Assembly: GCF_900094565.1 (NCBI RefSeq)
Contig: NZ_FMAF01000006.1
Location: 121,422 to 185,421 of the forward strand
Source: Martinezella lusitana
GTDB taxonomy: Bacteria > Pseudomonadota > Alphaproteobacteria > Rhizobiales > Rhizobiaceae
DNA: 64,000 nucleotides
Reading direction: 5' to 3'
Shown here: piece after piece, positions 44,933 to 54,687 of the stretch
How positions within the stretch are numbered: position 1 is the first letter of the stretch
How the letters are laid out: each line of letters starts with the position of its first letter
Program-made: the position numbers and the translations under genes
The notes under the pieces: model-generated
Told to the model about the DNA's origin: nothing
Databases searched by the model: none
The model's input: the letters and a program-made list of their open reading frames with translations, nothing else

Positions 44933-45732
44933 CCGAACGCAACCTGACCGTGACCGAAGCGGACCTCCACGCCTTTGCTGATGGTTTACTGCCGCCGGAG
45001 AGACACGCGCAGCTGGAGGCATGGCTTACCGAGAACCCCGAAGATGCCGCTGCGGTCGCCGCGTGGCAGGCCCAGAACGAGGGCATCAAAGCCTTGTTCC
45101 AACCATATGCGATATCGAAGGACGGCGATCCGGATCTGATCGCGAAAGGCAAGGAAACTTCGCCGAAAAACGAGGCAGCGCAGCATCGGTTTCGCCGCTT
45201 GACTGCGGTCGCAGCCGCGCTGACGCTCTTCCTTGCCGGCGCTGCCGCAGGCCATTTCGGCCCGGATCTGTTTGCGCGGCCTGAATTGCAATTGACCGCC
45301 ATGGAAGCATGGCCGCAGCAGGCGCATTCGGCCTTCATCGTCTATGCCAGCGAGGTGCGCCATCCCGTCGAAGTCGGCGCGGATCAGGAAGCGCATCTCG
45401 CCACATGGCTCGGCAAACGCATGAATGTCGCCGGCCTCAAGGTGCCGGGCCTGCAAGTGCTTGGCTTCCAACTCGTCGGCGGCAGGCTCTTGCCGATCAA
45501 CGGCACGCCGGGAGCCATGTTCATGTATGAAAATGCCAACGGCCAGCGCCTGACCGTGCTCGTCGGGCACAATACCGAAAATACCACGACCAGCTTCCGT
45601 TTCGCCAGCAGCGGAGATGTCGAGACCTTCTACTGGATCGTTGGCAGTCTCGGCTACACCGTGACCGGCGAGATCTCCCGCGAGATGCTTCAGCAGGTTG
45701 CGGACGAATGCTACAAGCAGTTCTCGTCCTAG
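44929..45732 (+). CDS. Transmembrane anti-sigma factor
   Basis: A 267-residue membrane protein. The N-terminal cytoplasmic part (about 1-85) carries the typical VTEADLHAFADGLLPPERHAQLEAWL start but no zinc-binding HxxxCxxC. One membrane helix at about 90-107 (LTAVAAALTLFLAGAAAG) leads to a periplasmic domain with VLGFQLVGGRLLP, like the ChrR-type or sigma regulatory group. It should hold the ECF factor and sense an envelope signal. Translationally coupled to the sigma gene. Confidence 0.9.
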   Translation: MTERNLTVTEADLHAFADGLLPPERHAQLEAWLTENPEDAAAVAAWQAQNEGIKALFQPYAISKDGDPDLIAKGKETSPKNEAAQHRFRRLTAVAAALTLFLAGAAAGHFGPDLFARPELQLTAMEAWPQQAHSAFIVYASEVRHPVEVGADQEAHLATWLGKRMNVAGLKVPGLQVLGFQLVGGRLLPINGTPGAMFMYENANGQRLTVLVGHNTENTTTSFRFASSGDVETFYWIVGSLGYTVTGEISREMLQQVADECYKQFSS

Positions 45733-45801
45733 ACCAACCTAGGCAGTTGTTTTTACGCAATTCCGAACGGAAAACCGCTGCGCACTTTTCCTGGAATTGT
45801 T

Positions 45802-46173
45802 CTAGCGCTGCGGATCGTTTTCCAGCACGATCGGCTTGCCATGCGGCGTCGCCTCCGCCGCTCGCTGCCAGCTTCTCTGCAGGTCGGCGATCACGTCCGC
45901 ATCAGCAATGCCTTTCGCCACCAGCAGGCCGGAGAGAGCCGCCACCCAGCAATCGAAATAATCGCTGCCGTCAGGCGCGCGGCCCGGTTTGTGCAGCTCG
46001 GCCGAGAGCCGTTCCGCCCATTCACTCCAGGCAAACAAGCCTCTCTCATGCAGATGCACGGTCATGGCGAAAGCTTCGGCAGCCCACGGCTCGGGAAAAA
46101 CCGGCGCGCCATCATCGGACTTTGGCATTTCAGGCGATTGCGCCAGAGGCGAGACGATCTGATAGGCGCTCAA
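45802..46173 (-). CDS. Nitrile hydratase activator (P14K-type)
   Basis: A 123-residue accessory protein that helps load metal into nitrile hydratase. Pattern GAPVFPEPWAAEAFAMTVHLHERGLFAWSEWAERLSAEL and YFDCWVAALSGLLV is typical. The start is open: TTG at 46173 has GGGAG seven bases upstream and overlaps nthB by 44 bases, while ATG at 46128 (108 residues) lies just past the nthB stop without a ribosome site. Third gene of the alpha-beta-activator operon. Confidence 0.85.
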   Translation of the reverse strand: MSAYQIVSPLAQSPEMPKSDDGAPVFPEPWAAEAFAMTVHLHERGLFAWSEWAERLSAELHKPGRAPDGSDYFDCWVAALSGLLVAKGIADADVIADLQRSWQRAAEATPHGKPIVLENDPQR

Positions 46174-46819
46174 GATAGCTCTCCCAGGCATCGATGGAGA
46201 CCGTGAGCGAGGGATCGGCACCCTCGCCCCAGATTTCCAGCGCGTCGAAGACAACGGTATAGACCCATTGCGGATTCTCGCCCCGGCCATGGGCATTGTC
46301 ATCGGGGAACACGAAGGAGCCTTGTACGGCCTCGACCACGCCGGCCTTGGCGCGAGCATAACGCGGCAGCCTTGTGTGGCCAGTCGGATTGAAATTCCTG
46401 GTGCGCACGCGCTCGCCGACGGCAAAGAGCGGTGCGGAATCAACAGGCCGATCGCAAGGACCACCCGTGTTGAGCGCCGCATCGACCATCTCAGCCTTCA
46501 GAACCCGCTTCGGCACCGCACCCTGGTGGAGAGAATGGCCGGTTTGCAACTCCTCGGCCGTCGCGAAACCATGCCGCTCCAGCAGCATGTCGATGGCTCG
46601 GGTCCAGATCTCGTAGTAGCTGGCGGCAAGATAGTTGGCCGGCGGAATATTCTCGCGCGCATGCCGGCTCTCGTCGATGCTCCAGGCTCCAAAGGCACCA
46701 CAGGAAAGCGTGATGCCAAGAGCGCGTTTTTCCCACTCGGCATGGAAATACGGCTCGTTCGGTTCCGGCGCAACCGGGCCGAACCCCATTTGCCCGCCGA
46801 GATCATGCGGCCCGTTCAT
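46130..46819 (-). CDS. nthB: Nitrile hydratase beta subunit
   Basis: A 229-residue subunit of the enzyme that hydrates nitriles to amides. Starts with the family mark [16 protein letters not shown], then [16 protein letters not shown]. The C-terminal SH3-like barrel has [32 protein letters not shown] and [13 protein letters not shown]. It overlaps the alpha gene by four bases (ATGA). Confidence 0.96.
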   Translation of the reverse strand: MNGPHDLGGQMGFGPVAPEPNEPYFHAEWEKRALGITLSCGAFGAWSIDESRHARENIPPANYLAASYYEIWTRAIDMLLERHGFATAEELQTGHSLHQGAVPKRVLKAEMVDAALNTGGPCDRPVDSAPLFAVGERVRTRNFNPTGHTRLPRYARAKAGVVEAVQGSFVFPDDNAHGRGENPQWVYTVVFDALEIWGEGADPSLTVSIDAWESYLERLSDRLASGAIA

Positions 46820-47448
46820 ATCGCTGCCTCCGGGGATCTGGCGAGCGCCGTTCCGATCATGGCATCGCGGCTGACGAGATCGGCCAATTTAGCCTCGTCC
46901 AGACGTTCGGAGCCGGCGGGCCGCTGCGGGATGACCAGATAGCGCAGCTCTGCCGTCGAATCCCATACACGGATTTTCGTTTCCTGCGGCAGCGTCAGGC
47001 CGAATTCGGCCAGCACGCTGCGCGGATCGATCACCGCACGCGAACGATAGGCCGGCGCCTTGTACCAGACCGGCGGCAACCCGAGCACGGACCATGGGTA
47101 GCAGGAGCAAAGCGTGCAGACGACCAGATTGTGCGTATCCGGCGTATTGAACACCGCGCGCATATGCTCGCCCTGCCGGCCGGTAAAACCGAGGCTCGCA
47201 ATCGCTGCAGTCGCGTCACGCCGCAGCCAGTCGGCAAAGGCGGGGTCGCTCCAGGCCCTTGCCACCACCTGCGCCCCGTTTCGCGGCCCGATCTTCGTTT
47301 CATAGGTTTCGACGATGCGATCGATCGCCGCCGGATCGATCAGGCCCTTTTCCGTCAGCAGCGTTTCCAGCGCTTTCACGCGCGCCTGCATGTCGGAATA
47401 ACTGTTGTCGTGATCATGGTGATGGTGGTCGTCATGATCGTGCATCAT
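46816..47448 (-). CDS. nthA: Nitrile hydratase alpha subunit (cobalt type)
   Basis: A 210-residue catalytic subunit. The metal site is C111-T-L-C114-S-C116; Thr in the second position marks the cobalt type (the iron type has Ser). C114 and C116 would be oxidised to sulfinic and sulfenic acid in the mature enzyme. The N-terminus is histidine-rich (11 His/Asp residues in the first 14), which may help metal supply. Two adjacent ATG codons (47448, 47445) are both possible; the AGGGAG site favours the second. Confidence 0.96.
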   Translation of the reverse strand: MMHDHDDHHHHDHDNSYSDMQARVKALETLLTEKGLIDPAAIDRIVETYETKIGPRNGAQVVARAWSDPAFADWLRRDATAAIASLGFTGRQGEHMRAVFNTPDTHNLVVCTLCSCYPWSVLGLPPVWYKAPAYRSRAVIDPRSVLAEFGLTLPQETKIRVWDSTAELRYLVIPQRPAGSERLDEAKLADLVSRDAMIGTALARSPEAAI

Positions 47449-47582
47449 GGATCTCCCTATCGGACGGGACTCGAGCTTAAGCTTTAGCCAGACGGTCGCC
47501 AAGCATCTTCTTCATTGTTGCAACCGTGCCTGGATGCCGCAACCCACTGCCTTTGCTAGCGCTTTTGGCTAATCTGCCTGTC

Positions 47583-48872
47583 ATGAACATTCTGATTCTC
47601 GGCGCAACTGGTTTCATCGGCTCAGCGGTCGCGGCGCGATTGCACGCGGAACGGCATCTGGTTACGGGTCTTGCCCGCAATCCCAGCCGGGCGCGGATCA
47701 AATATCCTTCGATCACCTGGATCAAAGCCGATCTGGCGACGATGACGGATCCTTCGAACTGGCAAGTGCCGCTGAGCGGTCATCAGGCCGTTATCAATTG
47801 TGCAGGCGCGCTTCAGGACGGGCTTTCGGACGATCTTGCCGCCACACAGGAAAGGGCGATGCACGCCCTTTATGTCGCAGCCAAACAATCGGCGATCGAC
47901 CTCATCGTGCAGATTTCCGCGCGTACCGATGGCGGCGGCAAGAAGCAACCATTCCTGACGACAAAACGCAACGCCGATGAGGCACTTGCGGCCAGCGGGC
48001 TCAACCATGTGATCCTCCGACCCGCCCTTGTTCTCGGCCGTAATGCGCATGGTGGTACGGCACTGTTGCGCGCGCTGGCCGCCATGCCCTTTGCCTTCCC
48101 GCTCATCCATGCCCAAAGCCCGATGGAAACGATCTCGGTCGATGATGTCGCAGCGGCCGTCTCAAAAGCAATCGCCGGTCAATTTCCATCCGGCGCAGAT
48201 ATCGATCTTGCCAACGACGATGTGTTGACGCTCCGCGAATTGGTCACACTTCATCGAAACTGGTTTGGCCTAGCGCCAGTGCCAGTCGTAGCTATACCGG
48301 CCGGCCTAGCAAGACCGGTCACATGGGCTGCCGATATCGCCGGACGGCTCGGATGGCGCTCTCCGCTCCGCTCCACCGCTATGGCGGTAATGTCCGAAGG
48401 TGTTCTCAGCCGACGGAGTGCGCAACATCGTCTCAGCCAGCGTCTGACGACGGCGGCGGAGATACTCGACGCCAATCCTTCCGGCATTCAGGATGTGTGG
48501 TCCGCCCGTCTTTACCTGCTGAAGCCCCTGATGATCGCTGGCCTGGCGCTGTTCTGGATAGTGTCCGGAATTGTGCCAATACTGGCTCCGATCACCGCAA
48601 GCCGGCATTTCCTGCCCTTTATGTCTCAGGACATGGCGACGACGCTGACGATCGCAACCTGTTTCATCGACATGGCCCTCGGCGTGCTGATCCTGGTGCG
48701 GCCGTTCGCGCGCACGGCGTTATACGGGATGCTCGCGGTCACGCTCGCCTATCTCGCCGGAGGCACCTTACTCGAACCATCCCTTTGGCTCGATCCGCTC
48801 GGACCGCTTGTCAAAGTCCTGCCGTCGATCCTGCTGACGGTTGCCACACTTGCGGTATTGGAGGAACGCTGA
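47583..48872 (+). CDS. NAD(P)-binding SDR fused to DoxX-like membrane domain
   Basis: A 429-residue two-part protein. Residues about 1-290 are an atypical SDR of the NmrA type (MNILILGATGFIGSAVAARL, NCAGALQDG, VILRPALVLG). Residues about 310-425 hold about four membrane helices (LYLLKPLMIAGLALFWIVSGIVPIL through LLTVATLAVL), matching the DoxX-like domain. Its stop overlaps the next membrane gene (TGATG). Divergent from the nitrile hydratase operon, 134 bases apart. Confidence 0.88.
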   Translation: MNILILGATGFIGSAVAARLHAERHLVTGLARNPSRARIKYPSITWIKADLATMTDPSNWQVPLSGHQAVINCAGALQDGLSDDLAATQERAMHALYVAAKQSAIDLIVQISARTDGGGKKQPFLTTKRNADEALAASGLNHVILRPALVLGRNAHGGTALLRALAAMPFAFPLIHAQSPMETISVDDVAAAVSKAIAGQFPSGADIDLANDDVLTLRELVTLHRNWFGLAPVPVVAIPAGLARPVTWAADIAGRLGWRSPLRSTAMAVMSEGVLSRRSAQHRLSQRLTTAAEILDANPSGIQDVWSARLYLLKPLMIAGLALFWIVSGIVPILAPITASRHFLPFMSQDMATTLTIATCFIDMALGVLILVRPFARTALYGMLAVTLAYLAGGTLLEPSLWLDPLGPLVKVLPSILLTVATLAVLEER

Positions 48873-49351
48873 TGCTGCTGGAGGAATTTCTTCGTCTCGC
48901 GCATGTCGTCGGCGCCACCGTGCTTTTTGGCACAGGCGCGGGCATCGCCTTCTTCATGGTCATGGCGCATCGCACCGGTGATCCCAAACTCATTGCACAT
49001 GTCGCTGGCACGGTCGTCATCGCCGATACCATCTTCACCGCGACCGCTGCCATTCTCCAGCCGGTAACAGGCTATCTTCTGGCGCAATCGATCGGCTGGT
49101 CGCTTCAGGAGGGGTGGATCGCCTTGTCCCTGCTGCTCTACGTTCTCACAGGGATTTTCTGGTTGCCGGTCGTCTGGATACAAATCCGGCTGCGCAATCT
49201 CGCACGGTCCGCGTCAGCGGCAGGATTGCCGCTGCCCTCAGCCTATCACCGGCTCTACCGTGTCTGGTTCGCCTGCGGCTTTCCCGCATTTTTTTCCGTA
49301 GTCGGCATATTCTGGCTGATGCTCAATAAACCATCCATAGCGCTATTTTAG
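48872..49351 (+). CDS. DUF2269-family membrane protein
   Basis: A 159-residue integral membrane protein with about four helices. Pattern LRLAHVVGATVLFGTGAGIAFFM with a conserved His, and LLLYVLTGIFWLPVVWIQIRL, fits DUF2269. Coupled to the SDR-DoxX gene by TGATG, so both likely act together at the membrane. Function unknown. Its 3' end overlaps the convergent LysE gene by nine bases. Confidence 0.85.
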   Translation: MLLEEFLRLAHVVGATVLFGTGAGIAFFMVMAHRTGDPKLIAHVAGTVVIADTIFTATAAILQPVTGYLLAQSIGWSLQEGWIALSLLLYVLTGIFWLPVVWIQIRLRNLARSASAAGLPLPSAYHRLYRVWFACGFPAFFSVVGIFWLMLNKPSIALF

Positions 49352-49936
49352 CATCGGCCAGAGACTGAGCACCAGCAGCACCGCCATCGTTATGTTGAAC
49401 CGTTTGAGGCGAACTGGATCGGACAGCCAGTCGCGCAGCGCCGAGCCGAAGCCGGCCCAGGTCGAGACGCTCGGAACATTCACAGCAGCAAAAGCCAGGC
49501 CGACCAGCAGCACGCTGAAGAGATAGAGCTGCTCATTGGTGTAGGTCGCCATGGCGGTGACGGCCATCACCCAGGCCTTTGGGTTGACCCACTGAAAGGC
49601 GGCGGCACTGAGGAAGCTCATAGGCTGGGCACCGCTTTCCCTCTCGCTGAGGCTGCGCGACGTGCCGATCTTCCAGGCAATCCAGACGAGATAAGCCCCG
49701 CCGGCGAATTTCAGCGCGGTATAGAGCAGCGGCACCGTGTGCAGAAGCGCGCCCAATCCCAACCCCACCGCAATCAGCAGCACGAAAAAGCCGACGCCGA
49801 TGCCGAGCATATGCGGGATGGTGCGCCGAAAGCCGAAATTCACGCCCGATGTAAACAGCATCATGTTGTTCGGCCCCGGCGTGATCGAGGTCGTGAATGC
49901 GAACAGAAGAAGAGCCAGAAATGTATCCAGCGCCAT
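49343..49936 (-). CDS. LysE/RhtB-family amino-acid exporter
   Basis: A 197-residue membrane protein with about six helices. Family mark TTSITPGPNNMMLFTSGVNFGFRRTIPHMLGIGVG near the start, later AAAFQWVNPKAWVMAV. Exports amino acids or analogues. Start 49936 is set by GGGGAGG. No regulator adjacent. Confidence 0.92.
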   Translation of the reverse strand: MALDTFLALLLFAFTTSITPGPNNMMLFTSGVNFGFRRTIPHMLGIGVGFFVLLIAVGLGLGALLHTVPLLYTALKFAGGAYLVWIAWKIGTSRSLSERESGAQPMSFLSAAAFQWVNPKAWVMAVTAMATYTNEQLYLFSVLLVGLAFAAVNVPSVSTWAGFGSALRDWLSDPVRLKRFNITMAVLLVLSLWPMLK

Positions 49937-50155
49937 GGAGCCTCCCCGGACACCGTATTGTAACAAAGGGCGGCATCCAAAATTTTTCTCGTGATTCTTG
50001 TCATGCGCGCCGAGTATGGCGACGCATGTCTGGCTTGACACTAATTCGCGCGCAATCCGAAAGCCATAATGCGATTGTCACGGTGACATCAGCCGTGTCG
50101 ATTGAAATCCGGCGGAATGAAACTATCCTTCCGCTCTCTGCAGTGAGGACATACC

Positions 50156-51001
50156 ATGCGAGACCCCATTCCTACCGTCACCCTACCCTCCGGTGTCACG
50201 GTTCCCGCACTCGGTCAGGGAACGTGGAACATGGGAGACAATGCCGCCCAGGCCCGGGATGAGATCGCCAGCCTGAAGATCGGGCTGGATCTCGGTATGA
50301 CGCTGATCGACACTGCCGAAATGTATGCCGATGGCGGCTCGGAGGAGATCGTCGGCAAGGCGATCGAGGGGCGGCGCGACGAGGTTTTCCTGGTCAGCAA
50401 GATCTATCCGGCCAATGCAAGCCTCAGAGGTGCTGTCGAAGCCTGCGAGCGCAGCCTGAAGCGCCTGAAGACGGATCGCATCGATCTTTATCTGCTGCAT
50501 TGGCGCGGAAATCATCCGCTTGCCGAGACGGTGGAAGCCTTCGAACACCTGAAGGCGGTCGGCAAGATCGAAGCCTGGGGCGTGTCGAATTTCGACGTTG
50601 CCGATATGGACGAGCTTCTAGGCGTGCCGAACGGCGGCAATGTCGCCGCCAACCAGGTGCTGTACAATCTTGCCCGACGCGGCATCGAATATGATCTGCT
50701 GCCCTGGTGCCAGGAACGCAGCATTCCGATCATGGCCTATTCCCCTATCGAACAGGGCCGACTGACCCACCATCCGGATTTGATCCGCATCGCCAAGACC
50801 TACCAGGCCACCCCTGCCCAGATCACTCTCGCCTTTCTGCTGGACCGCGATGGCGTGATAGCTATTCCGAAATCCTCGAACCCGCAGCGCATCGAGGAAA
50901 ATCGTGGCTCCGTAGACCTCGACATTACCGACGAGGACTGGGCCGTCCTCGATGCCGCGTTTCCGCCGCCATCGCGAAAGAAGTCATTGGAAATGCTGTA
51001 G
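50156..51001 (+). CDS. Aldo/keto reductase
   Basis: A 281-residue AKR of the 2,5-diketo-gluconate reductase/YeaE group. Tetrad D52, Y57 ([12 protein letters not shown]), K82 (LVSKIY) and H115 (YLLHWRGN). Late marks [20 protein letters not shown] and [16 protein letters not shown]. Reduces aldehydes with NADPH. Second AKR of the window, only distantly like the one at 22393. Confidence 0.92.
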   Translation: MRDPIPTVTLPSGVTVPALGQGTWNMGDNAAQARDEIASLKIGLDLGMTLIDTAEMYADGGSEEIVGKAIEGRRDEVFLVSKIYPANASLRGAVEACERSLKRLKTDRIDLYLLHWRGNHPLAETVEAFEHLKAVGKIEAWGVSNFDVADMDELLGVPNGGNVAANQVLYNLARRGIEYDLLPWCQERSIPIMAYSPIEQGRLTHHPDLIRIAKTYQATPAQITLAFLLDRDGVIAIPKSSNPQRIEENRGSVDLDITDEDWAVLDAAFPPPSRKKSLEML

Positions 51002-51003
51002 GC

Positions 51004-52038
51004 TCAGGCCGCCGCCCTCTGCTGCGCGACGATCAGCTCGATAGCCCGGAAGACGGCGATCTCTCGCCAGTCCGCCGGATCGCGATAGGTCGGATAAAGC
51101 GAAAAGGCGGCAGCTGCGATCTGGTCGACGGATCGCAGCTTCGTGCGCCTGCCTGCCAACGCTGCTTTCGTATAGACGCCGAAATGATCCTGCGTCACAC
51201 CCCAGCCGGCATAGAAGGGTGCCGCGTAGCAGCGAACCGGAATGCCGCGCAGCAGCGCATCGAAACCGAACTGGCTCGAAACCGTCCAGACCTCGTCGAC
51301 GACCTCCAGGATCGACGCCACCGAAACGGCATCATCGATCAGTACCGCCCCACCCTTCGCGGCAGCGTCATTCGTAAGATATCCCTTACGAAGTCCCGCC
51401 ATGACATCGGGATGGGTGCGGATCAGGCATTGCGCACCGCTTTTCAGCCCATCGGCAAGCATCCGCTCAAAGGAGGCCTGCGAACCGAGCGCCCTGCCAA
51501 CCGAGACATCGCCGACGACCTGGTCGACCAACAAAATGCGGCGCTTGCCCGTCCGCTCGACTTGGGGCGGCCGATGCGGCAGGTGATTGTACTTCGAGAG
51601 CCTGTTGAGAACGATCTGCTCTCGAATGGCCCGGCCGAGCTCGCCCGCCTCGCCGGCGCCCTCGATCAGACGCTCGAGCCGCGACGACGTGTTTGCATCG
51701 ACAGGTAGTCCGAGATCGTCAATGACGATGGAAAGCGGGATGGTCCCGGCCTTGCCGAGGCCGACGGAACGAAGAAAGCCGTCCTCCAGATGCCAGTGCG
51801 GCAGCCGACGAAACCGGGCGATCGCCGCTGCCGTCTTGGCCGGCACGCGGCCACCCCAGGAAACGATGCCGCCTATGCCAGGCGACAGGGTGGATGCGAA
51901 CTTCTGTGAACCGAAATAGTGACCGAGCCAAGGGAAGTCGTTACGCACGAAGAAGGTAGCGCCGAGGCGCATTCCGGCCGGCGGATGCCAATGCTTCTCG
52001 CCGAGATCAGGCAAAATTTCCCCGACGACGAATGCCAC
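51004..52038 (-). CDS. Capsule polysaccharide protein, KpsC/RkpJ-like
   Basis: A 344-residue cytosolic protein of the capsular polysaccharide biosynthesis (KpsC/KpsS, beta-Kdo transferase) family. Marks: HWHLEDGFLRSVGLG, PLSIVIDDLGLPVDANTSSRLE, ILLVDQVVGDVS, LIRTHPDVMAG, VWTVSSQFGFDALLRGIPVRCYAAPFYAGWG. Shorter than the double-unit KpsC, so it holds one transferase-like unit. It is a single gene here; other capsule genes must be elsewhere. Start uncertain (GTG 52038 chosen; ATG 51972 possible). Confidence 0.82.
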   Translation of the reverse strand: MAFVVGEILPDLGEKHWHPPAGMRLGATFFVRNDFPWLGHYFGSQKFASTLSPGIGGIVSWGGRVPAKTAAAIARFRRLPHWHLEDGFLRSVGLGKAGTIPLSIVIDDLGLPVDANTSSRLERLIEGAGEAGELGRAIREQIVLNRLSKYNHLPHRPPQVERTGKRRILLVDQVVGDVSVGRALGSQASFERMLADGLKSGAQCLIRTHPDVMAGLRKGYLTNDAAAKGGAVLIDDAVSVASILEVVDEVWTVSSQFGFDALLRGIPVRCYAAPFYAGWGVTQDHFGVYTKAALAGRRTKLRSVDQIAAAAFSLYPTYRDPADWREIAVFRAIELIVAQQRAAA

Positions 52039-52131
52039 CCTTCTTACCCCGCTGCAAATGCGGCCATCGATCCGGCCCGAGCGTCGCAAAGGCTAGGCGA
52101 CGCCCGCAAACCGGTCAACGACGGATAGGTG

Positions 52132-52704
52132 TCACATACCCTGCGGGCCGCGATTCATCGCCGCGATGCCCGTACGGCATACCTCGATGAGACCAAGCGG
52201 CTTGATGATGGCGATAAACTGATCGATCTTCGACGACTTGCCGGTGATCTCGAGAATGAAGTGCTCGACGGTCGCATCCACTACCTTGGCGTGGAAGGCG
52301 TCTGCCAGCCGCAATGTTTCGGCACGCAGCTCCCCGCTTCCGGTCACCTTCAGCAGCGCCACTTCGCGCTCGATCGGCCGCTCCTGGCCGAGTTCGCGGG
52401 CGCGCACCGTGAGATCGACGACGCGGTGAACCGGAACGATGCGTTCAAGCTGCGCCTTGATCTGCTCCAGCACCTGCGGCGTGCCGCGCGTTACCACGGT
52501 GATCCGCGACAGATGCGCCTGATGCTCGGTCTCCGAAACCGTAAGGCTTTCGATGTTGTAACCGCGACCGGAGAACAGGCCGATGACGCGGGCAAGCACG
52601 CCAGGCTCGTTGTCAACAAGCACCGAAAGCGTGTGGCTCTCCGCTGCCGCCGTTTCCGGCGAGATGAAGTAGGCGGAGCCCGTGGGTTGAAGGTGTGCGT
52701 TCAT
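52132..52704 (-). CDS. ilvH: Acetolactate synthase small (regulatory) subunit
   Basis: A 190-residue regulatory subunit that confers valine feedback on acetolactate synthase. The ACT domain opens with SHTLSVLVDNEPGVLARVIGLFSGRGYNIESLTVSETEH. The second half has the C-terminal ACT-like domain with ILEITGKSSKIDQF. 101 bases after ilvI, likely one transcript controlled by the attenuator at 54657-54771. Confidence 0.97.
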   Translation of the reverse strand: MNAHLQPTGSAYFISPETAAAESHTLSVLVDNEPGVLARVIGLFSGRGYNIESLTVSETEHQAHLSRITVVTRGTPQVLEQIKAQLERIVPVHRVVDLTVRARELGQERPIEREVALLKVTGSGELRAETLRLADAFHAKVVDATVEHFILEITGKSSKIDQFIAIIKPLGLIEVCRTGIAAMNRGPQGM

Positions 52705-52805
52705 TGTCCTTGTTCCGTTTCCTCAGTTCTTGTTCGGTGTGCCAACTCGACATTGGTAAGCTCGACGGTCCGGGACGCGGCGTCTGCCGCGCCCCGGCCA
52801 TTCGA

Positions 52806-54599
52806 TCAGACCAGCTGACGGCCCTTGGCGTCGATGGCGTTGGCGACGGCTTCGTCGGTGGCCTCGTCCGGCAGCAGCATCTCGTTATGCGCCTTGCCCG
52901 AGGGGATCATCGGGAAGCAGTTGGCGAGATTGGCAACGCGGCAATCGAAAATGACCGGCTTGTCGACGTCGATCATCTCCTGGATCATCGCATCGAGATC
53001 GCCGGGCTTTTCGCAACGCAGGCCGACCGCACCATAGGCTTCCGCCAGCTTGACGAAATCGGGCATCGCTTCCGTATAGGAATTCGACAGGCGGTTGCCG
53101 TGCAGCAGCTGCTGCCACTGGCGCACCATGCCCATGTACTGGTTGTTCAGGATGAAGATCTTGATCGGCGCGTTGTGCTGGATCGCCGCCGACATTTCCT
53201 GAATGCACATCTGGATCGAGGCATCGCCGGCAATATCGATGACCAGGCTCTCCGGATGGGCGATCTGCACGCCGAGCGCTGCCGGCAGGCCATAGCCCAT
53301 GGTGCCGAGGCCGCCCGAGGTCATCCAGCGGTTCGGCTCCTCGAAGCCATAGAACTGGGCCGCCCACATCTGATGCTGGCCGACTTCGGTCGTGATGTAG
53401 GTGTCGCGATGCTTGGTCAGTTCGTAGAGGCGCTGAATGGCATATTGCGGCATGATGACATCGTCGCTCGGCTTGTAGGCGAAGGAATTGCGCGCGCGCC
53501 AGCGAGCGATGTTTCCCCACCAGTCGCCAAGACGATCCGCGGCCGGCTTCTGGGGCAATGCCCGCCACAGGCGAACCATGTCTTCGAGAACATTGCCGAC
53601 ATCGCCGAGAATGCCGACATCGACGCGAACGTTCTTGTTGATCGAGGACGGATCGATATCGATATGGATCTTCTTCGAATTCGGCGAGAAGGCGTTCAGG
53701 CGGCCGGTAATGCGGTCGTCGAAGCGCGCGCCGATACAGACCATGACGTCGCAATCATGCATCGCCATGTTCGCCTCATAAGAACCATGCATGCCCAGCA
53801 TGCCGAGCCAGTTCTTGCCGGACGCCGGATAAGCGCCGAGGCCCATCAGGGTCGACGTGATGGGGAAGCCGGTCAAGTCGACCAGCTCCCGCAGCAGCTT
53901 GCAGGCTTCGGGGCCGGAATTGACGACGCCGCCGCCGGAATAGATGATCGGCTGGCGCGCATTCTTCATCAGTTCGATGGCCTGGTTGATCTTGTTCAGA
54001 TCGCCCTGAACCTTGGGCTGATAGCTCTTCTGGACATCATGCGCTTCCGGCGGCGTGTAGGTGCCGGTAGCGAACTGGACATCCTTCGGAATGTCGACGA
54101 CGACCGGGCCTGGACGGCCTGATTGCGCGATACGGAAGGCTTCGTGAATGACGGCTGCGAGCTGGTTGACATCCTTGACCAGCCAATTGTGCTTTGTGCA
54201 GGGCCTGGTGATGCCGACCGTGTCGCATTCCTGGAAAGCGTCGGAGCCGATCAATGAGGTCGGAACCTGACCGGTCAGGCAGACCAGCGGGATCGAGTCC
54301 ATCAGCGCGTCCTGCAGCGGCGTGACCGCATTCGTTGCGCCGGGACCGGAGGTGACCAGCATGACGCCGACCTTGCCGGTCGAGCGGGCATAACCTTCGG
54401 CCGCATGACCGGCGCCCTGCTCGTGGCGTACGAGAATGTGCTGGATATCGTCCTGCTGGAAAATCTCGTCGTAGATCGGAAGCACCGCGCCGCCCGGATA
54501 ACCAAAGATGTGTTCGACGCCATTGTCCTTGAGCGCCCGCAACACGATCTCCGCGCCTGTCATTCGATTGTCGCTCGCCTGATTATCTGTGCCGGTCAT
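52806..54599 (-). CDS. ilvI: Acetolactate synthase large (catalytic) subunit
   Basis: A 597-residue thiamine-diphosphate enzyme that makes acetolactate or acetohydroxybutyrate, first step of branched-chain amino acid synthesis. The catalytic Glu is in VRHEQGAGHAAEGYAR, FAD region IGARFDDRITG, and the ThDP motif is GDASIQMC through NNQYMGMVRQWQ. Expression is likely set by the leader and terminator just upstream. Confidence 0.98.
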   Translation of the reverse strand: MTGTDNQASDNRMTGAEIVLRALKDNGVEHIFGYPGGAVLPIYDEIFQQDDIQHILVRHEQGAGHAAEGYARSTGKVGVMLVTSGPGATNAVTPLQDALMDSIPLVCLTGQVPTSLIGSDAFQECDTVGITRPCTKHNWLVKDVNQLAAVIHEAFRIAQSGRPGPVVVDIPKDVQFATGTYTPPEAHDVQKSYQPKVQGDLNKINQAIELMKNARQPIIYSGGGVVNSGPEACKLLRELVDLTGFPITSTLMGLGAYPASGKNWLGMLGMHGSYEANMAMHDCDVMVCIGARFDDRITGRLNAFSPNSKKIHIDIDPSSINKNVRVDVGILGDVGNVLEDMVRLWRALPQKPAADRLGDWWGNIARWRARNSFAYKPSDDVIMPQYAIQRLYELTKHRDTYITTEVGQHQMWAAQFYGFEEPNRWMTSGGLGTMGYGLPAALGVQIAHPESLVIDIAGDASIQMCIQEMSAAIQHNAPIKIFILNNQYMGMVRQWQQLLHGNRLSNSYTEAMPDFVKLAEAYGAVGLRCEKPGDLDAMIQEMIDVDKPVIFDCRVANLANCFPMIPSGKAHNEMLLPDEATDEAVANAIDAKGRQLV

Positions 54600-54656
54600 A
54601 CGTTTGTTCCGCTATCTGCTGGAGGTTTGGAAAGATGAAATCTCGATTTCGGGCAT

Positions 54657-54680
54657 AAAAAAAGGCTCCTTGGGGAGCCT
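54657..54680 (-). terminator. Attenuator terminator of ilvIH
   Basis: Perfect seven-base stem AGGCTCC/GGAGCCT with loop of four, followed on the minus strand by a seven-T run. It lies between the leader peptide gene and ilvI, 57 bases before the ilvI start, and would stop transcription when branched-chain amino acids are plentiful. Confidence 0.85.
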
Positions 54681-54687
54681 GTCGTCT

